Assembly (NCBI GenBank): GCA_013153555.1 | Contig: JAADEF010000060.1 | Coordinates: 1-6,502 of the forward strand | Direction: 5' to 3' | Origin: Candidatus Nanohalarchaeota archaeon | GTDB lineage: Archaea; EX4484-52; JAADEF01 | DNA: 6,502 nucleotides | Shown here: one piece after another, positions 1-6,427 of the stretch | Numbering within the stretch: position 1 is the stretch's first letter | Layout: every line of letters starts with the position of its first letter | Position numbers and translations under genes: made by a program | Notes under the pieces: generated by a model | Told to the model about the DNA's origin: nothing | Seen by the model: only the letters and a program-made list of their open reading frames with translations | Databases searched by the model: none

Positions 1-992
1 GAGCAGAAACTACTCATGCTTTAACATTAGGAGGTTTAACAGTAACCGGAACCTCTACCTTCACAGGATCTGCAACATTTAACAGCAACATCATTGCAGG
101 CAACAACATAGAAATAAATGGCAATCTTCTTTTGAAGAACACAGCTCTAATAAACTGCAATGGAAAACTTTACACAGACGCCACTGGAAAAGTGTTGTGT
201 GGTGAGGATCAAGTAAACGATGCTGATCCTGATCCTAATAACGAGTTGCAAACTTTATATCATTCGGGAAATCAAATATGTATAAGCGATACAGGTTCTT
301 GTGTTATTGATAATGTTAATGATGGAGATACGAGTAGCACTAACGAATTACAAACTTTATCTGAAGTTCTTCAAAAAGGGAATGATGCAGGAACATACGG
401 TATTACGGGACTTAATTATTTAGAATTTGATGGGAATATAAAATTGGAACCTGCCACTGTAGGAAGCGTATCCGGATTGAAATTATCAGGTAATGCTAAA
501 GGAATTGCAACACCAAATATTAAAGCAGCTATTTATGAAAGTGGTGGTAAAGGTTATTTATATGTAGACGATATAAGTCTTTACAAAGGTTATATTTCCG
601 GTTATGGTAATGCTCTTTATGTGGATGGCGTATCTGCATTAAAAGTAGGTAATGCATATATAGGTAATTATGGTGGAACCGGTGCTGTAGCAGTAGGTAA
701 AATTTGTTTGAATGGTGATTGCATAAATTCTTGGTCTGAAGTTACTGGTTTGGGATATGGATCTGCTTACTCATGTACAGGTTATAAAAACCCAGGAACA
801 AAAACATGTTCTATTTCTCTTTCTTATCCTCAATATTTCTGTTTTTTAGGGGGAGTAAATACTGGAGGATGTGATGGAGGAGCTGCGTGTTATTTATCTG
901 TATCTACGTCAGGATGGCGCATAAAAGTGGTTAGTGGAGGAGATTGTGATAGTAGTCCTAGTTGTGTAGCTTTTTGTTTCAGGGCAAACTAA
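1..992 (+). CDS. Surface/secreted repeat protein with Cys-rich C-terminus (5'-partial)
   Basis: This is the C-terminal part of a larger protein. The frame is open from base 3 (Ala-Glu-Thr-Thr) to the TAA at 990-992, giving 329 visible residues with no start; the TTG at 132 is internal. The first ~45 residues are Thr/Asn/Gly-rich, in the style of beta-rich stalk repeats of adhesins and tail fibres (LTVTGTSTFTG). Two units 34 residues apart follow, each with an acidic stretch and NELQTL (codons from 240 and 342). The middle is rich in Gly, Tyr and Ala, then comes a Cys pair (ICLNGDC, ~705-725) and a terminal module with eight cysteines between 774 and 977. All this suggests an extracellular, disulphide-stabilised protein. 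Such architectures are common in DPANN and candidate-phylum surface proteins; the ligand is unknown. No membrane anchor is visible. It converges on endoQ with a 6-base gap. A viral fibre protein is an alternative. Confidence 0.6.
   Translation, partial: AETTHALTLGGLTVTGTSTFTGSATFNSNIIAGNNIEINGNLLLKNTALINCNGKLYTDATGKVLCGEDQVNDADPDPNNELQTLYHSGNQICISDTGSCVIDNVNDGDTSSTNELQTLSEVLQKGNDAGTYGITGLNYLEFDGNIKLEPATVGSVSGLKLSGNAKGIATPNIKAAIYESGGKGYLYVDDISLYKGYISGYGNALYVDGVSALKVGNAYIGNYGGTGAVAVGKICLNGDCINSWSEVTGLGYGSAYSCTGYKNPGTKTCSISLSYPQYFCFLGGVNTGGCDGGAACYLSVSTSGWRIKVVSGGDCDSSPSCVAFCFRAN
240..359 (+). repeat. Two-copy 34-residue (102-nt) repeat in the surface protein
   Basis: Codons for NELQTL occur at 240-257 and 342-359, exactly 102 nt apart, and each is preceded by a matching acidic stretch (VNDADPDPN and VNDGDTSST). 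The two DNA copies differ only at synonymous third or first codon positions within NELQTL, so the peptide is conserved while the DNA has drifted. Asp-rich stretches like these may bind calcium, but that is inference. The NELQT motif recurs in many bacterial, phage and archaeal surface proteins. Confidence 0.7.
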
Positions 993-998
993 ATTCCC

Positions 999-2246
999 TT
1001 AAAACAACTTCTTTTGCTTTATTACTTTTTCTTTGTGCTCTGCTTGCGGATTCAAAGAAACTTTGCCGTATTCTCCATCGTAGCCAGGAATCACATGTAT
1101 TTTTCCTTCTCGGTTTTGTAGGATGAGGTTAACAAGTTTTTCATCGCTTATGTGTTGTTTTAGTTCTTCTGGTTTAGCATAAAGCAGTATGTTGTATTCA
1201 TTACCAAAATGCTTTATCAAGTCATCATAAATTTTCCAAACCTTTTTTGAGTTTACTGATGTGTTGTAATAAGCAGCTAAGATATCGTGTAAAGGAACCA
1301 CCTTATAATATTGCTGAGCGTGGTAATTGCGTTGCAAATCTTTTATATCACCCAAATCATACACGCGATGCAACACACCAAGAGTTAAGGGCTTACCACA
1401 CACAGGGCATCTATTGCCGTGTTTTTCGGCTTCAGCAGGATCCATACTTATACCGCATTTTCTATGACCATCAAAATGGTATTTGCCGTAGGAAGGATCA
1501 ACTTCAATGGTTTTTAAATCCTTATTTTTTATTTTCTCAAAAATATCATTAAAAGAGGGTTCTTTTTCAAACTCAAAGATGTTAGCTTCTCTTCCCAATC
1601 TCCACGGCCAGTAAGAATGCGAGTCAGAATTTGAAATTAAGGCAAGGTTTCGTGTTTCTGCAACCATACCATTCATTAAAGGATCACTGCTTAATCCAGT
1701 TTCAATAGCAAAAACATGCTTTGCATGCTCACCAAAACATTCTTTGATGCTGTTAAATCCTGATTTTGAGCCATAAATGCCGAACCAAGGTGTCCAAGCA
1801 TGTGCTGGCACCACAAAAACATCTTTATTTAGTCCTATGCTTTTAAGCTCATCCATCATTTCTTGACATGAAAGCTTTAAACTTGGCCTTCCATCTTCTG
1901 CCAAATTGCCGTGTTTAGCAAAGATTTCATTTATTTGTTTTACTGTATCAAAATCTTTTGCGTATATAATGTTGTGAACTTGCCTTCTCTTACCTTCATG
2001 CTCAAAAACATTGTTTACTTCTGTTTGCAGAATAAAATCCATGTCATTGTAAGTATAAATTCCTTCTCTCTTTTCTTTCAACTTGTTTTCTAATTCTTTG
2101 AACCATGCAGGATGTGTAAAATCCCCTGTGCCTAACAAATTCAAACCTTTTATCTTTCCCCAATGAGCGAGCATATCTAAATTCATATTAGGAGAGGTTG
2201 CTCTGCTGTATTTGGAATGTAAGTGCAGATCACCAATTACACGCAT
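999..2246 (-). CDS. Endonuclease Q-family PHP nuclease (EndoQ)
   Basis: Predicted DNA-repair endonuclease that nicks 5' of deaminated bases (uracil, hypoxanthine, xanthine) and AP sites. The PHP metal-site motifs are all visible: DLHLHSKYSRATSP with D6, H8 and H10; GTGDFTHPAW with D42 and H45; E76; H91; H149 in VPAHAWTPW; and D208/H210 in NSDSHS. A zinc-finger-like segment follows (GHRKCG with H261/C264, then CPVCG with C280/C283), then LGVLHRV and a helical C-terminal region. The length of 415 is close to the ~420 usual for the family, which is often mislabelled UvrD helicase. The ATG follows the aCPSF1 stop codon directly, with GAGGTTGA upstream, so the start is firm and co-transcription likely. 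The C-terminus QKKLF resembles a shortened PCNA-interacting box. A cytosolic role is expected. Confidence 0.88.
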   Translation of the reverse strand: MRVIGDLHLHSKYSRATSPNMNLDMLAHWGKIKGLNLLGTGDFTHPAWFKELENKLKEKREGIYTYNDMDFILQTEVNNVFEHEGKRRQVHNIIYAKDFDTVKQINEIFAKHGNLAEDGRPSLKLSCQEMMDELKSIGLNKDVFVVPAHAWTPWFGIYGSKSGFNSIKECFGEHAKHVFAIETGLSSDPLMNGMVAETRNLALISNSDSHSYWPWRLGREANIFEFEKEPSFNDIFEKIKNKDLKTIEVDPSYGKYHFDGHRKCGISMDPAEAEKHGNRCPVCGKPLTLGVLHRVYDLGDIKDLQRNYHAQQYYKVVPLHDILAAYYNTSVNSKKVWKIYDDLIKHFGNEYNILLYAKPEELKQHISDEKLVNLILQNREGKIHVIPGYDGEYGKVSLNPQAEHKEKVIKQKKLF

Positions 2247-4148
2247 CTATTTCAACCTCACGCTTTCTAGGTTCCATGGAACAACTGTCTCCATCTTATA
2301 TAGCTTGTGAGCTGCTGCAGCAAACTCTAAACTTTTTTTGGCTTCTCCATGATTTATAATAAGCTTTTTAGGTTTTGCTGTTAAGTTTCCTAAGTATGCT
2401 AAGAGCTGTCTTCTATCGCTGTGTCCTGAAAATCCTTCCACGGTTTCCACTCTCATTTTGATGTTAATGGCATGGGTTTTACCTTCTCTATCTGTAAGAG
2501 ACACCTCTTTAATACCTTTTTGTATTTTAGAACCAAGCGTTCCTTGGGCTTGATAACCTATGAATACAAGAGTGTTCTTTTCGTTTTCAGCAAGATGCTT
2601 AAAATATTCTAATACAGGGCCTCCGTTCATCATTCCTGCTGTTGCCAGTATTATGCTCGGCTCACCTTCGTCTATCACTTTTTTTCTATCTGTTGGATTT
2701 TTAACTTCTTTAAACATTTCATCAGCAAAAGGATTATAGCCGTAATGTAAAATTTGCCTTTGCAAAGCCCTTGATAAATATTCAGGATAAGTAGTATGGA
2801 TGGCTGTAGCATCCCAGATCATACCATCAAGATACACAGGAACATTAAAATCAGGATTTTGCTGTTTATAGTTAGCTAAAACCACCATTACTTCTTGACT
2901 TCTTCCTACTGAGAAGACAGGAATTAGAACTTTTCCTTTCTTTTCCAAAGTTTCATTGATCACTTGCATTAAGTTTTCTTCTGCTTCTCTTAAAGGCGGT
3001 AAAACATCTGCTTTTCCACCATAAGTGCTTTCAATAACCATGCTTTCTACTCTTGCGTACTGTGTAAAAGCAGGTTCAAGCAAACGAGTAGGTCCAAACT
3101 TTATATCTCCTGTATAAACAAAGTTATGATAACCTTCTCCAATATGGAGATGCACAGATGCACTACCTATGATATGACCTGCATTTTGGAATGTAAGCCT
3201 CATATCTGGTGTGATGTCAAACACCTCACCATAATCTAAGGTTATGCTGTGCCTTAAAGCCTGCTTTATTCCTTTAGATGTGTAAGGAGGAGACTCGCCT
3301 GTTTTATGAGATACATCAATATAATCAAGTTGTAAAAGCACCATCAAATCGCGTGTAGGTTCTGTAAGGTAAAGTGGTCCCTTATATCCATATTCATACA
3401 GGAGAGGTATCATACCGCAGTGATCCATATGTGCGTGGCTTAATATTATAGCATCTATGCTGTCAAGCAAAAACTCTGGTGCATCTGTATGAGGGAATTT
3501 AGTGTTGTTGCTCATTCCAGCACCAAAATCAAGCAGGATGCGTGAACTTTTTGTTTGCAAAAGCAAAGCTGACCTACCTACTTCTCTAAATGCACCTAAT
3601 GCAGAAACTCTTATCCATCCTACGCTTTTACCTCCTTTTTTAAGCTGAATCTTTTCTCCTATTTTCTCTAAAAACTTTTTTCGATAGGCTCTTTCCTCAT
3701 GAATAATTTCTCGTGCTTTATTAACTACTGCTGATGGAATTAACGGTACGCGCAGAACTTCCACATACCAGTTTGTTTTTTCCCGCAAAGCTCTGCTTAT
3801 CTCTCCATCTTTTCCAATAGCTATACCTGGTTTTTTAGCAAAAATAATCATTTTGCTGAATTCTGGCTCAAAAAGTATTTCCTTAACTTCTGCTTCCTCA
3901 GGTATTAGCTCCAAAGCTATCTTTTTCGCTTTATCTGGCTCCAATAAAATGGAAGGATCCGGCCTAACATGTATGCGCTTTCTTAACATACGAGTTAGCT
4001 CTTTTAATTGCGGTGCTCCTTCTAAAAAGAATTTTTTATTTTTTGTATAAATTACTATATCCGGTCCTTCAAATGTTAGCTTGAAAGGCTTTGCTTCTTT
4101 TGGAATAAGCTCTTTTACCTTCTCCAAACTCATTTCTTCATTATCCAT
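2247..4148 (-). CDS. aCPSF1/FttA: KH-domain beta-CASP ribonuclease and termination factor
   Basis: Archaeal homologue of CPSF73, a 5'-3' exo- and endoribonuclease that cleaves U-rich RNA 3' ends and drives transcription termination. The 633 residues match the family length. An N-terminal KH-like region (~6-70) is followed by a second KH domain (~75-145) with its GxxG loop as GKDG at 112-115. The metallo-beta-lactamase core has SHAHMDH (H238, H240, D242, H243), H325 in AGHIIGS and D348 in TGDIKFG. The beta-CASP motifs are E373 in VIESTYGG, H576 in GFSGHSD and H600 in INHGE. All catalytic ligands are present, so it should be active, probably as a dimer. The ATG at 4148 has a weak AGGATGA upstream; Met6 is an alternative start that would better match relatives. 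It lies 52 bp behind psmB, a pairing seen in other archaea (as I recall MJ1236/MJ1237). Confidence 0.96.
   Translation of the reverse strand: MDNEEMSLEKVKELIPKEAKPFKLTFEGPDIVIYTKNKKFFLEGAPQLKELTRMLRKRIHVRPDPSILLEPDKAKKIALELIPEEAEVKEILFEPEFSKMIIFAKKPGIAIGKDGEISRALREKTNWYVEVLRVPLIPSAVVNKAREIIHEERAYRKKFLEKIGEKIQLKKGGKSVGWIRVSALGAFREVGRSALLLQTKSSRILLDFGAGMSNNTKFPHTDAPEFLLDSIDAIILSHAHMDHCGMIPLLYEYGYKGPLYLTEPTRDLMVLLQLDYIDVSHKTGESPPYTSKGIKQALRHSITLDYGEVFDITPDMRLTFQNAGHIIGSASVHLHIGEGYHNFVYTGDIKFGPTRLLEPAFTQYARVESMVIESTYGGKADVLPPLREAEENLMQVINETLEKKGKVLIPVFSVGRSQEVMVVLANYKQQNPDFNVPVYLDGMIWDATAIHTTYPEYLSRALQRQILHYGYNPFADEMFKEVKNPTDRKKVIDEGEPSIILATAGMMNGGPVLEYFKHLAENEKNTLVFIGYQAQGTLGSKIQKGIKEVSLTDREGKTHAINIKMRVETVEGFSGHSDRRQLLAYLGNLTAKPKKLIINHGEAKKSLEFAAAAHKLYKMETVVPWNLESVRLK
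2252..2259 (-). promoter_or_regulatory. Shine-Dalgarno of endoQ inside the aCPSF1 3' end
   Basis: GAGGTTGA on the minus strand lies in the last codons of aCPSF1. Its GAGG core is nine bases from the endoQ ATG at 2246, which abuts the upstream TAG. This fixes the endoQ start and supports translational coupling. Confidence 0.65.
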
Positions 4149-4167
4149 GATTTCATCCTATACTTCT

Positions 4168-4181
4168 AAAAAAATAAAAAA
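4168..4181 (-). terminator. U-rich tract between psmB and aCPSF1, possible terminator
   Basis: The minus strand reads six T, one A, then seven T, beginning 19 bases after the psmB stop. Oligo-T without a hairpin is the usual archaeal terminator signal and the preferred cleavage context of aCPSF1. It could also be partly promoter sequence, as it lies about 20-33 bases before the aCPSF1 ATG, where a TATA-like element would give a near-leaderless message. I see no GC-rich stem beside it. Confidence 0.4.
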
Positions 4182-4200
4182 TCAGGAGAATGAGTAAACA

Positions 4201-4851
4201 TTATTTTAGCTTTTTAATGATTTTATCAACTTCTTCTTTGGGTAATCTTTTAAATCCTTCTTTATTCATTACTGCGACATCAATACCTTTACCACCGCTT
4301 GCTGCATCTCTTTCAGTTGCTGCCTTAACTGCTCTTACAGCAAGCTCTATGGCTTCTTTTTCACTCATTCCTGGCTTATAGTCATCTTCCAAAACACCGA
4401 CTGCAATTACCGAACCAGATCCACTAAAAGTATATTCTGATGCCTCATCAATTCCTCCTGCTGCATCTATGCTGAATAATCTTGGCTTTGTGTCATAACC
4501 TCCTATGATTAGCTGAACAAGCTCCGGAACAAAGCTTTTATAAGAAGATCTTAATATATTTGCTAACAATGTAGCGGCTGCCCTTACTGTTATGTGTTCA
4601 TGCTCATATTTGTAAAGTTCTAGTTCTGCTCTTAGCAGTCTTATCATGGCTTGAGCGTCTCCTACGCTTCCTGCAATGGTCATACCAATCGCATCTATGA
4701 TGTGGTGCACTTTTTCAGCTTCTTTTGAAGCAACCAAATAACCCATGGTTGCCTTTTTATCTGCTGCTAATATCACGCCATCTTTATAGATAATGCCTAC
4801 GGTTGTTGTTCCTGTTTTTAATTTTGCGTCTTCTATATTAATGAAAATCAC
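4201..4851 (-). CDS. psmB: 20S proteasome beta subunit precursor
   Basis: Catalytic subunit of the archaeal 20S proteasome, forming the inner heptameric rings and degrading unfolded proteins delivered by PAN or Cdc48-type ATPases. The propeptide ends TG and the mature chain starts at T15 (TTTVGI), the N-terminal nucleophile. Also visible are D31 (mature D17), K47 (mature K33), S143 in SGSGS (mature S129), D182 and S185 in RDAASGG, and the family signature SVGDAQ. The mature length of about 202 is normal. The nearest canonical start is GTG at 4851, used here, with an in-frame TGA four codons upstream. That GTG sits inside a strong Shine-Dalgarno sequence, so the real initiator may be the ATT at 4840-4842 (Ile4), leaving an 11-residue propeptide. 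It leads a cluster with aCPSF1 and endoQ. No psmA is in the window. Confidence 0.96.
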   Translation of the reverse strand: MIFINIEDAKLKTGTTTVGIIYKDGVILAADKKATMGYLVASKEAEKVHHIIDAIGMTIAGSVGDAQAMIRLLRAELELYKYEHEHITVRAAATLLANILRSSYKSFVPELVQLIIGGYDTKPRLFSIDAAGGIDEASEYTFSGSGSVIAVGVLEDDYKPGMSEKEAIELAVRAVKAATERDAASGGKGIDVAVMNKEGFKRLPKEEVDKIIKKLK

Positions 4852-4854
4852 CTC
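4847..4854 (-). promoter_or_regulatory. Strong Shine-Dalgarno GAGGTGAT overlapping the psmB GTG
   Basis: The minus strand reads GAGGTGAT, fully complementary to the archaeal 16S 3' end. The annotated GTG lies within it, so this site cannot serve that codon. From GAGG to the ATT at 4842-4840 there are eight bases, the usual spacing to an initiator. Confidence 0.7.
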
Positions 4855-4870
4855 AAGAATTCAAGAAAGG

Positions 4871-4878
4871 TATTTAAT
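4871..4878 (+). promoter_or_regulatory. Possible TATA box for the membrane-protein gene
   Basis: TATTTAAT is preceded by the purine-rich AAGAAAGG, which could act as a BRE. It would place transcription start near 4900, about 10 bases before the TTG at 4912 and 30 before the ATG at 4930. Assignment is by pattern and spacing only. Confidence 0.35.
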
Positions 4879-4897
4879 GTATGTTTTAGAAGCATAA

Positions 4898-4905
4898 TTT
4901 TAAAA
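4898..4905 (-). promoter_or_regulatory. Possible TATA box for the psmB-aCPSF1-endoQ cluster
   Basis: TTTTAAAA, palindromic and readable on either strand, lies in the 60-base divergent spacer. On the minus strand it would start RNA near 4876, giving a leader of about 20-25 bases before the Shine-Dalgarno sequence of psmB. Support is spacing and AT-richness only. Confidence 0.35.
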
Positions 4906-4911
4906 GCTTTT

Positions 4912-5385
4912 TTGAACAACTCGTTTTATATGTATGTGAGATATCATCTGATGTTTTCTTTATTTTTGATGAGCTATATGGTGTTGAATAAAGGCATGAT
5001 ATGTGGTTTTTTAGCTTATGCTTCTGCAGTACTGATTGATTTTGATCATTATGCTTGGTATGTAATTAAAAAGAAAGATTTTAGCTTAAGAAATGCTGTT
5101 AATTTTTTTCTTTCAAAGCATAAACCTGTTTTATTGCTTTTTCACACTATTTGGTTTCAAATAGCATGGCTAATCTTTGTGTTCATGATGAAGTTTATTA
5201 ACTCTGCTCTTTACTTTTTAGGATCATGCGTAGCTGTTGGAATGCTTTTCCATCTTTTTTTAGATTTTCTTTATTATGTATTAGCCTATTATGATTTGCC
5301 TGGAAGCGGTATTTTAGGAAAATCTTATTCCAACAAAAAAGAAATTATTAAGGATGCGAAAGCTAAATTTCTCGGCGTTTTATGA
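4912..5385 (+). CDS. Small polytopic membrane protein, DUF457/YdjM-like putative metal-dependent hydrolase
   Basis: A 157-residue protein with about four hydrophobic segments (roughly 13-31, 33-50, 72-93, 98-122) and a Lys-rich soluble tail. Polar residues spaced among the helices are H12, IDFDHY (D43, D45, H46), H78 in FHTIW, and H114/D118 in FHLFLD. This His, DxDH, His, HxxxD layout matches the membrane-bound metal-dependent hydrolase families (YdjM/DUF457), whose substrates are mostly unknown. Family membership is inferred from the motif pattern, not overall identity. The start is uncertain: TTG at 4912, or the ATG at 4930 (Met7), which lacks a clear Shine-Dalgarno but suits a short-leader message. 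It diverges from psmB across a 60-base spacer. Its last 23 bases overlap the 3' end of the Nudix-MazG gene on the other strand, so the tails are convergent. Confidence 0.75.
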   Translation: MNNSFYMYVRYHLMFSLFLMSYMVLNKGMICGFLAYASAVLIDFDHYAWYVIKKKDFSLRNAVNFFLSKHKPVLLLFHTIWFQIAWLIFVFMMKFINSALYFLGSCVAVGMLFHLFLDFLYYVLAYYDLPGSGILGKSYSNKKEIIKDAKAKFLGVL

Positions 5386-6427
5386 AGCCGTATCTTTCAC
5401 CTATTTCTAACCACGCCCATGCCCACACAACAGCTTCAAATGCCTCAATTAGCTTACCTTCCTTCAAAAAGTATTCTGTGTCTTTTTCATAAGCCTTAAT
5501 ATTCTTTACCATTTCTTCTCCCTCTTTGGTAAGGGCTTCAAACTTCAAAGGCTTAATTTTGAGAAGCCATTTTTTAGTTTCTTTTCTCAATGCCTCGTAT
5601 AGTGATTTGCTTTTTCTTTCATCTTGCATTTTTTTAGCTTTAAGCCAATTTTCCACAGCCTCTTTGAAAGAAGTTTTCTTTCTTTCAAATACTTGAGGTT
5701 TCCGTTCTTTCATTTTTTGCATAAGGCTGTTAACAACATCTTCTATGCTTACTACTTTTTCTCTATGCAGCTTCCACAATACACTTAGCAAATCATGAAG
5801 TACATCTCCTAATTCTTCCACAAGTTCATCTTTTGTCCTTGCATTTGCGACCTCTTCTATTTCTTCTTTTAAAGCTAAGAGATATGATTCCCATGATGTT
5901 TCAGAAAAATAAGGACAAAATTCTTCATTATTAACTGCATATTTGAGAAGTTTGTTTAGAGCATCATTAACTACATTTATTTCATGGTTTTGATGCTTCC
6001 AATTTTCAAATCTTACTTCTCCAAAAACTTTAAAACCTTTTAACACATAAGGTACCCAATATTTATCAGCATCCCACATCTTTTCATAGGGTAAATCACT
6101 AATATCTTTCCAAAAAGGTTCTGCTTCATCGCTTTCTTTGGGCTCGCCTTCATAATCTTGTGCTGTAAAAATATGAGTTATTATGCTTTCTGTGTTGTTG
6201 TTTATAAATAGAATCATGCCTTTTTTTTCAATTTTCTTTATTTTTAAACCAACTTCTTCTTCCACTTCTCTTACCGCTGCTTCTTCTGGTGTCTCATTAA
6301 CATGTACTTTACCGCCCGGAACATTTACTTTTCCAGCACCTAACCCTCTTTTCTTATTAATAAGAAGAACCTTATCTTTATCTTTTATAAATACTAATAC
6401 TTCATTACTGCTTTTGCTTATTTGCAT
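5363..6427 (-). CDS. Three-domain fusion: MTH1-like Nudix + MazG-type pyrophosphohydrolase + DUF357
   Basis: Predicted nucleotide-pool sanitising enzyme. Residues 1-145 are a Nudix hydrolase with a complete box from G39 to L61 (E45, R53, E54, E57, E58, G60). Its flanks resemble 8-oxo-dGTP hydrolase MTH1: KRGLGAGKVN before the box and MWDADKYWVPYVL at 117-129. Residues ~155-268 match MazG: FCPYFSETSWES, the EExxE acids E188, E189 and E192, ELGD with E205/D208, and the later KPQVF...ENWLKAKK pattern. Residues ~274-350 fit archaeal DUF357 (EYFLKEGKLIEAFEAVVWAW, then LEIG), a helical domain of unknown function. All catalytic acids are present. The ATG at 6427 has an in-frame stop two codons upstream, so the start is firm, with a partial GTGAT Shine-Dalgarno. 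It overlaps the tmk end by 23 bp, implying coupling. MazG substrates are likely non-canonical (d)NTPs, but this is inference. Confidence 0.88.
   Translation of the reverse strand: MQISKSSNEVLVFIKDKDKVLLINKKRGLGAGKVNVPGGKVHVNETPEEAAVREVEEEVGLKIKKIEKKGMILFINNNTESIITHIFTAQDYEGEPKESDEAEPFWKDISDLPYEKMWDADKYWVPYVLKGFKVFGEVRFENWKHQNHEINVVNDALNKLLKYAVNNEEFCPYFSETSWESYLLALKEEIEEVANARTKDELVEELGDVLHDLLSVLWKLHREKVVSIEDVVNSLMQKMKERKPQVFERKKTSFKEAVENWLKAKKMQDERKSKSLYEALRKETKKWLLKIKPLKFEALTKEGEEMVKNIKAYEKDTEYFLKEGKLIEAFEAVVWAWAWLEIGERYGFIKRREI

Noticed and set aside
132..134. TTG at 132 as the start of the surface protein
   Set aside because: The frame is open to the left edge with the same Thr/Asn-rich protein style, and no Shine-Dalgarno sequence precedes it; the gene is 5'-partial.
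774..992. Variable region of a diversity-generating retroelement at the surface-protein tip
   Set aside because: No reverse transcriptase or template repeat is visible in the window, and the C-terminus does not look like a C-type lectin target.
1247..1552. Open frame on the plus strand within endoQ
   Set aside because: Antisense to a well-supported conserved gene; the translation has no recognisable domain.
3853..4050. Open frame on the plus strand inside aCPSF1
   Set aside because: Antisense to the KH region of aCPSF1; composition is what a mirrored Lys/Glu-rich gene gives.
4190..4381. Open frame on the plus strand inside psmB
   Set aside because: Ser/Ala/Leu-rich shadow of the psmB C-terminus with no independent support.
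4852..4911. Small RNA or tRNA in the divergent spacer
   Set aside because: Only 60 AT-rich bases with no stable stem or tRNA-like arms; promoter elements explain it better.
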